64,000 nt of DNA from Streptomyces coeruleorubidus (GTDB lineage: Bacteria > Actinomycetota > Actinomycetes > Streptomycetales > Streptomycetaceae): assembly GCF_028885415.1 (NCBI RefSeq), contig NZ_CP118527.1:744001-808000 (forward strand), given 5' to 3'. Each line of letters opens with the position of its first letter. Position 1 is the first letter of the stretch. The position numbers and the translations under genes are program-made. The notes under the pieces were generated by a model. It was not told where the DNA came from. It searched no databases and saw only the letters and a list, made by a program, of their open reading frames with translations. This document shows positions 36,983 to 45,693 of this stretch, one piece after another.

Positions 36983-37129
36983 GGTGGATCAGCCCAACGT
37001 CGCTGCCGCAGCAGCGCGAGCGGCGCTTCCGACAGTGGATCCGCTCGGAGCCTCGGAACGACGTGACGGCGTGCGCCGGGTGAGTCCTTTTCTGACGCCT
37101 CATTGGCTTGTTCCGGGGTCTTCGGCAGC

Positions 37130-37430
37130 GGGGGGTGGTTGAGGATCAGGGTGGCACCGTCGACCCCGAGGGGACCGTAGTTGTTGATGGTGAACGTGCC
37201 GCCGGTGAGGTGGCCGGCGGGAACCGCATCACGCCTGGCGAGGTCGGTGAGGCGGCGCAACTCGGTGGCGAGAGGTCGAGCGGCAGCCGGTCGGCGCCAC
37301 GTACTACGGGAACGACCAGGCCGTGATCGGTCTGAGCGGCGAAGCCGAGGTGCACGTGCGGCAACCGGACGATCTCCGCTAGGACACGTTTGCTCCCCAC
37401 GGGCCACAGCGCGAGCATCGCTGTCCCGCG
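37130..37430 (-). pseudogene. lipoamide acyltransferase (2-oxoacid dehydrogenase E2) remnant
   Basis: Two minus frames together spell VHLGFAAQTDHGLVVPVVRG and then, one frame over, LATELRRLTDLARRDAVPAG and GGTFTINNYGPLGVDGATL. This is the middle of the E2 catalytic domain. A frameshift lies near 37270. The lipoyl domain, the peripheral-subunit-binding domain and the catalytic DHR motif are all absent. No E1 or E3 genes are near. Confidence 0.75.
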
Positions 37431-37690
37431 CCAGCACCCGGCTTGGCCGCCCGCCGGGTCAGCATTCGTCGCGCCGCCCCCGAACCTGCAAAGACCGACG
37501 CAAGTTGCGGAGCTGCGAGAAGAGCTTCTCCATCTCACCTGACTGAGCGTCAGCAAAGTCAGCTTCAGGTCAGCAAGAGTCCTGCCACAGCTGCCCATAG
37601 ACAGCCACACCGTGGAATCACCAAGTCCGCCGACCCAAGCAAGCGACGCGCTCGGCCGGCGCCCGGCGAGCGGTCGAAAAGCGGCCGCCG

Positions 37691-38647
37691 ATGCCGCACG
37701 GCACCGGCCTGGCCCATTCCGAAGGGCCTCACCTGTATCGGCGGGGCGACTGGTGGTACCTGGTCATCGCCGAAGGCGGCACCGACCGGGGCCACGTCGT
37801 GTCGGTCGCGCGCTCACGCAGCCCCCGAGGGCCGTTCGCAGCCGCCCCGAACAATCCGGTCCTCACCCACCGCAGCACGGCTCATCCCGTCCAGAACGTC
37901 GGTCATGCCGATCTGGTCGAGCGCCCCGACGGGACCTGGGCTGCGGTGTATCTCGGCACACGGCCGCGCGGCCGCAGTCCGCGCTTCCACGTCAACGGTC
38001 GTGAGACATTCCTCGCCGACGTCTCATGGGTGGAGGACTGGCCGGAGTTCGAGCCGGCGAGCCTGCGCGTTCCCACCGGGCAGCGGGACTTCGAGGACGA
38101 CTTCTCCTCGCCCGGACTGCATCTCAGGTGGGTCTCGCCAGGAGAGCGTCCCGACCGGTTCGTCCGCAGCGTGCCGGGAGGGGTGGTGGTGGGGCACGCA
38201 CCGAGCGAGACCGGTGAGCCCTCGGGCTTGTTCACCCGGGTCGGCGGAGACCACTGGGAGGCCGACTTCCTCGTGGATACGGGGAAGGGTGCGTTCACCG
38301 TCGCGCTACGGCTCGACGGTGCTCATTGGTACGGGCTGCGCGTCGCCGACGGCGAAGTCACGGCCGTCGCACGTATCGGACAGATCCAGACAGTTCTCGG
38401 CTCCCGCCCGCTGCCCGACTCCCCTGTCACCCTCCGCATCCGGTCCACGGAGCCGACCTGGAACGGACCGGACGACATCGAACTGGGCATCGGTGACGGA
38501 GCCGGCACCGATGTCCTCGCCCGCCTGGACGGGCGCTATCTCTCCACCGAAGTGGCGGGCGGGTTCACCGGGCGCTTGGTCGGGGTGTGGAGCGAGTCGC
38601 GGGAGGTCCTTGTCCGCCGGGTCCGGTTCGCCGAACAGCGTGCGTGA
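37691..38647 (+). pseudogene. GH43 beta-xylosidase-like enzyme, 5'-truncated
   Basis: The 318-codon frame starts inside the catalytic beta-propeller: EGPHLYRRGDWWYLVIAEGG carries the acid-catalyst Glu, followed by VGHADLVERPDGTWAAVYLG and the join to a C-terminal beta-sandwich (FEDDFSSPGLHLRW onward). About 170 N-terminal residues with the other two catalytic acids are missing, and there is no signal peptide. The remaining frame is long and intact, so truncation may be recent. It lies at the border of the glycosidase cluster, downstream of the E2 remnant. Confidence 0.75.
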
Positions 38648-39314
38648 AACCACCCCCGCGACGGACGTACTCTCCTCCCCCAGGTTCTGCCTCAGGGGGT
38701 GTCTTCCCTACTCGGGATCCGGAACCGATATGGCCCGCGTACCGGTGTAGACGGAGCGTGGACGCAGCGACGGCGTGCGGCTGCTGCCCGGCTACCGCAC
38801 CCGACGTCACCGGCCGACCACCGAAGAGGCACGCGCACTGTCCGTCCCCGCCACCGAGGGCAATTCCCGTCGACGGCGCTCGCGCCCGACCAGCTCAGAG
38901 CCCAGGCGACAAGGCACTCCTCAGCGAGGGCGGCGCAGCACTCTCCTCACTGTCTCCAGGCCAGTGGCAGGCCTGGGCGCCCACACTCCTGGCGTTCCTC
39001 CTCACCAGCACTGCGGCCCGCCGTATCGGCCCCCGCGGCCAGCTGCTGGAAAGGCCCTCCCCCCTGCGCACAGGAACTGACGCCCACCCACGACACGCTG
39101 GTCCGGGCGTTGTACGAGGCGGAAGAGGCTTCACTCGAGCTCGACCTGGCCTCCAACGTCTGGACCCCGATCGTCGGCAAGTCGATCAGCGGGCGGAGTG
39201 CCCTCGTGTGCGGCGAGGGCATACGAACCTCCTCAGGCCGGTGCCGGGCCGGAGCGGAGAACCCCAGGCCCGGCAGCGGGCGTGACGAGGCCGATGCCCT
39301 CAGGGGACGGCCTG
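38648..39314. other. 667-nt stretch holding a WYL-regulator scrap and unassigned sequence
   Basis: Apart from the WYL fragment (38748-38868), I see no recognisable gene. A short hydrophobic frame near 38950-39040 (WAPTLLAFLLTSTAARR) and a frame near 39080-39220 (LVRALYEAEEASLELDLAS) look protein-like but could not be assigned. Probably further remnants. Confidence 0.45.
38748..38868 (+). pseudogene. WYL-family regulator fragment
   Basis: The DNA closely parallels the region around 63246-63366 in the intact WYL regulator at the right end. GVRLLPGYRT is identical in both, and both continue into an EARAL-ATEG segment. An extra C after the CGCACC codons shifts the frame. Only about 40 codons survive, so it is a stray piece of a paralogue. 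Confidence 0.7.
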
Positions 39315-41285
39315 TCAGCTCGGCTTGAGGATGATCGCCTGGCCGCCCGCGGGAGCCATGGCCACGCTCAGCGTGGTGGCCGAGGTGACGGTCCGGGTGC
39401 TGACCACGACCGGGGTCTGGTACGGGCCGGTGCCCGGCGTGCCGTCGGCGTAGACGGTGGCGGTGTAACTGACACCGCTGTCCAGGAACGACAGCGGGAG
39501 CGACAGCGTCCGGGCCGTCTCGTTGGTCATCGCCCCCAGGTACCAGGTGGTCCCCCGCCGGCGGGCCACGGCGACGAACTGGCCGATCGACCCGGCCAGG
39601 GTTCGGCTCACGTCCCAGGTCGTGGGGACGGCGTTGAACCAGGGGAGGCCCGGCCAGTTCGTCGGGTTGGCGTACTTGGACGTCTGCTTGTCATACCAGA
39701 AGAGGAAGTTCAGCGGCTGGTAGTACACCGCGGCCATCGCCATCTGGTGGGCGTTCGTGGTCTTGTTGCGGGACTGGCCGTAGCAGATCGTGTAGTCCAG
39801 GGGACCGCCGATGTTGCGGGCGAAGGGCAGGGTCACGTTGTGGGTGGCGGTCGGGAACTGCTCGTTGCCCCGGACGCCTTCCATGCTGATGAAGTTCGGG
39901 TACGTGCGCTCGTAGCCGAACGGGCGGATGTTGTCGTGCATGTCGATCAGCAGCTCGTACTTGGCGGCGGTTTTGACCCAGGTGATGATCTGGTTGGTCA
40001 TGGCCTGGGTGCCGTCGAGGACGAAACCCAGCTTGACGCCCGCTATGCCCCAGCTCTTGTAGAGCGCGAACAGGGAGTCCGCGTCGCCCACCGCGGTGCG
40101 GTCCGCGTAGAGGATGACCCCAATGCCGTGGTCGGCGGCGTAGGAGATGACCGCGGGAAGGTCGATCTCGGGAATCGGCTGCCTGGCGGGCGAGGTGACC
40201 GGTCCGTACCAGCCGCCGTCGTACTCGATGTACTGCAAGCCGCGCGCGACGGCGAAGTCGACGCCCTGGATGCCGGCGGCGGTCGTGAGCTCGCAGCGGA
40301 AGGCCTTGCCGGGCTTGATCCACGAGGTGTCGCTCAGGGCGTTCGGCGGGGCCAAGTTGAGCACCAGTTCGGCGTTGTCGACCAGCTCGGCGTGGGTCGA
40401 CCCGATCACCACCGCGCGCCACGGCGTCGCGAACGGCGTGGTGACGGTGGAGGTCGTCGCGACCGGGCCGCTGCCGCGTGCGGTGTGCTCCATCAGGAAG
40501 GCGGACAGGGCGTTGGGCTGCCCGGAGACGGAACTGAGCATCATCCGGGGGAAGTTCACCCGGGAAGACTCGCAGACGCACGCGATGACCCCACTGGGCA
40601 GGGTCGCGGTCAGCGGCAGATCGGTCAGAGGGCCGATGTCCGTGCTGGAGGTGCCGGTGACCGGGATGGAACCGGGGGCGACCGGGGTGTAGTCGGCCTC
40701 GTCACGGGCGCTGTAGACCAGCGTCCTGTCCGGGAAGGTGAACGTCGTCAGCTCGTCGGAGATGGTGGCGGTGCCGGTACCGAGCAGGACGTAGCGGAGG
40801 GCGACGCCGGCGTTGTAGGCGCGGGCCTGGACGCTGAAGCGGACCCCGGAGACGGTGTCCTGGAGGTTCCAGCGCTGCTCCTGGTAGTTGTCGGTAATGG
40901 TCGAGTTGCGGCCGTAGACCGGATTCCAGGTGGTGTTGGTGGTCCAGTGCTGGTTCTGGGTCACCGTCACGTTGCTGCCGAGGGTCGTCCCGTTGCTCAG
41001 CCTGAGACCGAGGGGCGAGGTGGCGATCACCGTGGTGCCGCTGCGCAGGACGGACCACTGGAGCGCTCCGCCCACCACCGACAAGGTGAGGACCGTCCTG
41101 CCGTCCGGCGAGGTCGCCCTGACGGAGGCGTCCGCGGCGTAGGCGGGCCATGTCGCCCCCGTCCCCGCCACCACCGTTCCGGCAGTGATGATCACGCCCT
41201 TGAGTATTCCCCTGCGGGAGACGGTCGCCGAGTTCTCGACGGAACCCACATCGGGCTCTTCCTGCTCGCCTGCACTACTCAACAT
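39315..41285 (-). CDS. glycoside hydrolase family 97 (alpha-galactosidase/alpha-glucosidase-like), Tat-exported
   Basis: 656 residues. A Tat signal (VSRRGILKGVIITAGTVV) is followed by an N-terminal beta-supersandwich (about 50-310), a TIM barrel (about 310-560) and a C-terminal beta domain. Family segments include EYDGGWYGP, VILYADRTAVG, ELLIDMHDNIRPFGYERTYP and SMEGVRGNE. GH97 enzymes release alpha-linked galactose or glucose. The strand that usually reads K-V-D-F here reads GVKLGFVLDGTQ, so the usual retaining nucleophile may be displaced or absent. Stands alone on the minus strand with its own operator-like motif upstream. Confidence 0.85.
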   Translation of the reverse strand: MLSSAGEQEEPDVGSVENSATVSRRGILKGVIITAGTVVAGTGATWPAYAADASVRATSPDGRTVLTLSVVGGALQWSVLRSGTTVIATSPLGLRLSNGTTLGSNVTVTQNQHWTTNTTWNPVYGRNSTITDNYQEQRWNLQDTVSGVRFSVQARAYNAGVALRYVLLGTGTATISDELTTFTFPDRTLVYSARDEADYTPVAPGSIPVTGTSSTDIGPLTDLPLTATLPSGVIACVCESSRVNFPRMMLSSVSGQPNALSAFLMEHTARGSGPVATTSTVTTPFATPWRAVVIGSTHAELVDNAELVLNLAPPNALSDTSWIKPGKAFRCELTTAAGIQGVDFAVARGLQYIEYDGGWYGPVTSPARQPIPEIDLPAVISYAADHGIGVILYADRTAVGDADSLFALYKSWGIAGVKLGFVLDGTQAMTNQIITWVKTAAKYELLIDMHDNIRPFGYERTYPNFISMEGVRGNEQFPTATHNVTLPFARNIGGPLDYTICYGQSRNKTTNAHQMAMAAVYYQPLNFLFWYDKQTSKYANPTNWPGLPWFNAVPTTWDVSRTLAGSIGQFVAVARRRGTTWYLGAMTNETARTLSLPLSFLDSGVSYTATVYADGTPGTGPYQTPVVVSTRTVTSATTLSVAMAPAGGQAIILKPS

Positions 41286-41340
41286 GAGTGGGGCCTCTTC
41301 CTTGGGGACCGCATGACAGCGGACCACACTTCGAATAGAA

Positions 41341-41360
41341 CCAACCGGTCGTAAACGTTT
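41341..41360. promoter_or_regulatory. operator-like motif CCAACCGGT plus AAACGTTT upstream of GH97
   Basis: CCAACCGGT (41341-41349) recurs in front of the GH39-like gene at 52649-52657 in the other orientation. AAACGTTT is a perfect 8-bp palindrome, of a type used by LacI-like regulators. They lie about 60 nt upstream of the GH97 start. A shared regulator is a guess. Confidence 0.4.
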
Positions 41361-41600
41361 GAAGGTGTCGGGAAGTTGTAGGGGCGTCCGCATGCGAGTC
41401 AACAGGGGTTGGCAAGTCATGTGACCGTTACCGACAGGGGGGTGTGACCGCTGATGACTCGTCATGCTCTGTTCGTCGGGCCGCGCCCTCGCAACCGGCG
41501 GGGCCGGCTGCGGCGGGCCGTAACGGGCGACCCCGTGGCGACCCACCGCCCACCCGTTACCTGTCACGGATGGCGCCGCATCACTTCGGTGTACGGGCAG

Positions 41601-41640
41601 TGCCCCGGCGCCCCTCTTCGATGGCGGGGTCGCCGGGGCA
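41601..41640 (-). terminator. hairpin after the GH43-CBM13 gene
   Basis: TGCCCCGGCG (41601-41610) and CGCCGGGGCA (41631-41640) pair perfectly, with further CCCC/GGGG pairing inside. It sits five bases beyond the stop at 41646 on the minus strand. Confidence 0.75.
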
Positions 41641-41645
41641 CGCGG

Positions 41646-43151
41646 TCAGGAGAGAGTCCAGGTCTCGCTGTTGACGCTCGCGCTGCCGCCGAGCTCCTGG
41701 TCCACCGCTGCTCCCTGGGTGGTCGAGCCCGCGACGCCGATGTGCAGGCCGCTGCCGATGTTCACCAGCATGTAGTTGCTGCCGGTGTAGCTGCCGGTCA
41801 GGTCCAGGGCCCACTGCTGGTTCGTCCCGCCGTTGCAGGTCCACTGCTGCAACTGGACGCCGGCGGTGGTCGACCGGTTCGGGACGTCCAGGCACAGCCC
41901 GCTCTTCACGCTCTTGAGCGTGAAGATGTTGTCCGCCACCCGGGTGAGGGTCCACTGCTGGTTGGTACCGCCGGTGGACGGCCACTGGATGATCTTGGCG
42001 CCGGTCGCGGTGGAGCCGCTGGCGACGTCCATCAGCATCGAGCTGCCGACGTTCTTCAGCGTGTGGACCCCTTCCGACGGGATCCCGCTGCCGGCCGTCC
42101 ATGTGCCCGCGTCCACGTTGAGGGACCAGGTCGGGTACTGACCGAGGTTCACCGTCGTGCCCCGGATGGTCAGCGGCAGCCAGATCAGCTTCGAGGCGCC
42201 CAGATTGGAGGTGTCCCAGCGGTCGCCCGCGTAGATGTACGTGGTGCCGGAAGTGCCCTGGACCGTGATGATGTTCGCCGTCTGGCTGCCGTAGGTCTTG
42301 GTGCCGGGGGCGGCGAAGTTCCGGAACGCCGACCAGGGGCCGCTCAGCGAGGTGGCGGTGGCGTAGACGTTGTCGTTCAGGCTCCAGCCGGTCAGGCGGG
42401 AGCCGAGGACGTAGTACATCCCGTCGATCTTCACCATGGCGGGCGACTCGACGCTGCCGCTGCTGCCGCCGCTGCCCAGCACCGCCACCGCGCTCTCCAC
42501 GGAGAGGTAGTCGGCGGAGAGCTTGTAGATGCGCAGGCCGTTGTTGCGGTCCTCGCTCATCAGGTAGGCGGTGCCGTCGGTCTCCTGGAACAGGCCGATG
42601 TCCCGGCTGAGGTTGCCCATCGGCCGGAAGCTGCCCCGGTAGGTGTACGGGCCGCACGGCGTGCTGCTCGTGGCCACACCGACCTTTGCCTCGGCGTAGT
42701 TGGTGCTGTCGATGTGCATGTACATCACGTACGTGCTGGTCGACTTGTTGTAGATGACCTTCGGCCGCTCCACGATGCGGCTGGGGCCCAGGTCACCGCT
42801 GGCCTGCCGGCTCAGGGCCTGACGCTGGTAGGTCCAGTTCGCCAGGTCGGTCGACGTGTAGCAGGTGATGTCCTCGAACGACGTGTCCGCCGACGTCTTT
42901 CCGGTCTTGTCCTCGCCGAAGCCGTACCAGGTGTCGCCGACCTTGACGATGCCGAGCCCGTGCAACTGCAGGGCGTTGCCGTTCTGGTCGGTTCGTGCGG
43001 CGCCCGTCGTGAAGGTCACCGTGGCCGCGTGTGCCTGCGTGGCGGGCACGAGCAGGGCGGCGAGGCTGCCCAGCAGGGTCAGGAACGCGGCCATGGCGGT
43101 CCGCCATCGGGCGCGCGGTGGCGGTGTGCGGTGTGATGTGGTGTCGGACAT
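41646..43151 (-). CDS. secreted GH43 (exo-beta-1,3-galactanase-like) with CBM13 ricin domain
   Basis: 501 residues. A signal peptide (about 1-42, ending AHAAT) precedes a five-bladed propeller (about 45-335) beginning LHGLGIVKVGDTWYGFGEDK, the form seen in GH43 subfamily 24, which lacks the normal N-terminal base Asp. It contains the segments RDIGLFQETDGTAYLMSEDR and SVESPAMVKIDGMYYVLGS. The C-terminal 150 residues are a ricin beta-trefoil with repeated GGTNQQW motifs (CBM13) for galactan binding. It probably trims the beta-1,3-galactan backbone of arabinogalactan. It is followed on the upstream side by the GH51 arabinofuranosidase gene. Confidence 0.85.
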   Translation of the reverse strand: MSDTTSHRTPPPRARWRTAMAAFLTLLGSLAALLVPATQAHAATVTFTTGAARTDQNGNALQLHGLGIVKVGDTWYGFGEDKTGKTSADTSFEDITCYTSTDLANWTYQRQALSRQASGDLGPSRIVERPKVIYNKSTSTYVMYMHIDSTNYAEAKVGVATSSTPCGPYTYRGSFRPMGNLSRDIGLFQETDGTAYLMSEDRNNGLRIYKLSADYLSVESAVAVLGSGGSSGSVESPAMVKIDGMYYVLGSRLTGWSLNDNVYATATSLSGPWSAFRNFAAPGTKTYGSQTANIITVQGTSGTTYIYAGDRWDTSNLGASKLIWLPLTIRGTTVNLGQYPTWSLNVDAGTWTAGSGIPSEGVHTLKNVGSSMLMDVASGSTATGAKIIQWPSTGGTNQQWTLTRVADNIFTLKSVKSGLCLDVPNRSTTAGVQLQQWTCNGGTNQQWALDLTGSYTGSNYMLVNIGSGLHIGVAGSTTQGAAVDQELGGSASVNSETWTLS

Positions 43152-43223
43152 GGTGTCGCCTCTCCGTCGAGGTTCGGGGATGGTGCGGGGAGTGCGGGTC
43201 GAGCGGTGGGATCCTGGGGCCGC

Positions 43224-44759
43224 TCAGGGAGCGAGCGGGATGGTGATGGTGTTCCAGGACATCGGTGGCAGCAGGGCGCTCAGCCGTCCGCCGTCCGTGA
43301 CGGTGCCGGTCACCGGCTTCGGCGTCACGCGGTCCTGGTGCTGGAGCGTGTTGGCCGCGTGGCGGTCGGGGTCGGCCAGGGCGGTGTGCGTCACCTGGCC
43401 GGTGACCGGGTTGAAAGCCCCCAGGTCGGCGGTGAGTTCGAGCGGATTCGTGGTGTCCCGGTTGACGGCGAAGACGGTGAGCGTCCCGTCCTCCTGCTGG
43501 ACGGCGGTCGCGTGCAGCAGGGGCACCTCGCCGTAGCGGGCGGTGTCGTGGACGGGGCTGTCCAGGGCGAGCCGGAGCACCCGGCCGCGGCCGTGGCGGG
43601 CCGCGTCGGCGAAGGGGTGGAAGATGGTCTGCCGCCAGGCGGGGCCGCCGGGCTCGGTCATGACGGGGGCGATGACGTTCACCAACTGGGCGAGGCAGGC
43701 CGCGGTGACGCGGTCGCAGTGGCGCAGCAGGGTGATCAGCAGGCTGCCGACCACGACGGCGTCGGTGACGGTGTAGACGTCCTCGAGCTGGCGCGGGGCC
43801 ACGCTCCAGTCCGGGGAGTCGGTGTTGTTGACCGGCCGGCTCTGGTACCAGACGTTCCACTCGTCGAAGGAGAGGTTGATCCGCTTGCCGGAGCGGCGCT
43901 TGGCCCCGATGTGGTCGGCGGTGGCGACCACCCCGTCGATGAAGGCCTCCATGTCGGCGGCCGAGGCGAGGAAGCTGTCGACGTCGCCGTCGCACTCCTC
44001 GTAGTAGGCGTGGCAGGAGATGAAGTCGACGAGGTCGTACGTGTGCTCCAGGACCGTCGCCTCCCAGGCGCCGAAGGTCGGCATGGAGCGGTTGGAGCTT
44101 CCGCAGGCGACCAGTTCCAGGCCGGGGTCGACGTCGCGCATGGCCTTGGCGGTGACGGCGGCCAGGCGGCCGTACTCGTCGGCGCTCTTGTGGCCGAGCT
44201 GCCAGGGGCCGTCCATCTCGTTGCCCAGGCACCACAGCCGGATGCCGTGCGGCTTGTCCACGCCGTGCGAGCGGCGCAGCTCGGAGAAGGCCGTGCCGGC
44301 GGGGTGGTTGGTGTACTCCAGGAGGTCGAGTGCCTCCTGCAGGCCCCGGGTGCCGAGGTTGACGGCCTGCATGGGCTCGACCTCGGCCTTCGCCGCGAAG
44401 CGCATGAACTCGTTCAGCCCGAACCGGTTCGTCTCGACGGTCCGCCAGGCGCCGTCGAGCCGTCGGGGCCGCTGCTCCAGAGGGCCGACTCCGTCTTCCC
44501 AGCGGTAGCCGGAGACGAAGTTGCCGCCGGGATAGCGGACCATGGTGACGCCCAGTTCACGGATCAGGGCCAGGACGTCGGTGCGCAGCCCGTCCTCATC
44601 GGCGCTCGGGTGGTCCGGCTCGAAGACGCCGGTGTAGACGCAGCGGCCGAGGTGCTCGACGAAGGATCCGAACAGCCGCGGGTTCACCTCGCCGACGGTG
44701 AAGTTGGGGTCCAGATGTATGGACCCTGCGAGCGGCGGGTGGCTGGCGGGGTTGGGCAT
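43224..44759 (-). CDS. alpha-L-arabinofuranosidase, GH51
   Basis: 511 residues with no signal peptide, so cytoplasmic. It begins with the GH51 pattern (NPRLFGSFVEHLGRCVYTG), then VRYPGGNFVSGYRWEDGVGP and the acid/base Glu in WCLGNEMDGPWQ. A HAYY segment and the nucleophile Glu in LSFDEWNVWY follow, and a C-terminal beta-sandwich closes the protein. It removes terminal arabinofuranose from imported oligosaccharides. It lies 61 nt downstream of the ABC permease gene on the same strand, so it is probably the last cytoplasmic step of the import operon. Confidence 0.94.
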   Translation of the reverse strand: MPNPASHPPLAGSIHLDPNFTVGEVNPRLFGSFVEHLGRCVYTGVFEPDHPSADEDGLRTDVLALIRELGVTMVRYPGGNFVSGYRWEDGVGPLEQRPRRLDGAWRTVETNRFGLNEFMRFAAKAEVEPMQAVNLGTRGLQEALDLLEYTNHPAGTAFSELRRSHGVDKPHGIRLWCLGNEMDGPWQLGHKSADEYGRLAAVTAKAMRDVDPGLELVACGSSNRSMPTFGAWEATVLEHTYDLVDFISCHAYYEECDGDVDSFLASAADMEAFIDGVVATADHIGAKRRSGKRINLSFDEWNVWYQSRPVNNTDSPDWSVAPRQLEDVYTVTDAVVVGSLLITLLRHCDRVTAACLAQLVNVIAPVMTEPGGPAWRQTIFHPFADAARHGRGRVLRLALDSPVHDTARYGEVPLLHATAVQQEDGTLTVFAVNRDTTNPLELTADLGAFNPVTGQVTHTALADPDRHAANTLQHQDRVTPKPVTGTVTDGGRLSALLPPMSWNTITIPLAP

Positions 44760-44820
44760 GTGTCACTCCGGATGGATCGGTGCGAAGAGTGGCGTCTGTA
44801 CGGTTGCCGGGGTGCGCTGG

Positions 44821-45693
44821 TCAGCCCTTGATGCCGGTGTGCGCGACGCCTTCGACCAGGTATCGCTGAAGGAAGAGGAAGACGAGCACCAGCGGCAGGA
44901 TCGACACGGTGGCGGCGAGGAACAGCTCGTGGATGTTGACGGTCTGCGCGGTGGTGAAGGTCGACAGGGCCACCTGCACGGTCCAGCTCGACTGGTCCTG
45001 GCCGATGACCAGCGGCCACAGGAAGGCGTTCCAGTTGGTGATGAAGGTGATCACCGCGATCGCCGAGAAGAAGCCACGGGAGTTGGGGACGACGATCCGC
45101 CAGTACGTGCCCCAGCTTCCGAGACCGTCGATCCGGGCGGCCTCCTCCAGTTCCTTGGGGAAGCCGAGGAAGTACTGCCGGAAGAGGAACGCGGTGAAGC
45201 CGCTGAACAGGCCGGGCACGATCAGACCTTGCAGGGAGGAGACCCAGCCCAGTGACGACACGAGGACGAAGCTGGGCACGAAGGTGACCGCGCTGGGGAT
45301 CATGAGGGTGGCCAGCACCGCGTAGAAGATCTTGTTGGCGTGCCGGTACGGGACACGGGCGAGCGCGTAGCCGGCCAGGGAGCAGACCAGTAGTTGCCCG
45401 GCGGTGCCGAGCACCCCGACGACGAGGGAGTTCCACATGCTGCGCGCCATGGGAACCGCGGGGTCGTTGAACAGCTCGGGGATGTTCTCCCAGTGCAGCT
45501 CGGTCGGCAAGAACTTCCAGTTCGTCCCGGTGATGTCGGCGTCGGTGGCCAGGCTGTTGCGGATCAGCAGGTAGAACGGGACCAGGAACAGCAGGGCCGC
45601 GACGACGGCGACGGTGTAGACGGCGACGCCGCCGGCCCGTCCGCTCACTGCGCGGGGACGGCCGCGGACATCGGTGGTGGAGGAGGTGGCCAT
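44821..45693 (-). CDS. carbohydrate ABC transporter permease (MalG type)
   Basis: 290 residues with six helices. The EAA loop that contacts the ATPase is EEAARIDGLGSWGTYWRIVV, and the C-terminus is YLVEGVAHTGIKG, the hallmark end of MalG-type permeases. The ATG overlaps the stop of the other permease (TGATG). No ATPase gene is present; Streptomyces importers of this class usually share the MsiK ATPase encoded elsewhere. Confidence 0.93.
   Translation of the reverse strand: MATSSTTDVRGRPRAVSGRAGGVAVYTVAVVAALLFLVPFYLLIRNSLATDADITGTNWKFLPTELHWENIPELFNDPAVPMARSMWNSLVVGVLGTAGQLLVCSLAGYALARVPYRHANKIFYAVLATLMIPSAVTFVPSFVLVSSLGWVSSLQGLIVPGLFSGFTAFLFRQYFLGFPKELEEAARIDGLGSWGTYWRIVVPNSRGFFSAIAVITFITNWNAFLWPLVIGQDQSSWTVQVALSTFTTAQTVNIHELFLAATVSILPLVLVFLFLQRYLVEGVAHTGIKG

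Larger units (their letters stand above)
41286..41645. other. 360-nt intergenic region of the GH97 gene
   Basis: It holds the GH97 promoter with CCAACCGGT at 41341 and the palindrome AAACGTTT at 41353, and, at its other end, the terminator of the GH43-CBM13 gene. No gene is seen. Confidence 0.6.

Noticed and set aside
41454..44831. Long plus-strand frames of 540-560 codons across GH43 and GH51
   Set aside because: They are antisense shadows produced by high GC at third positions; the minus strand carries full glycosidase domains.
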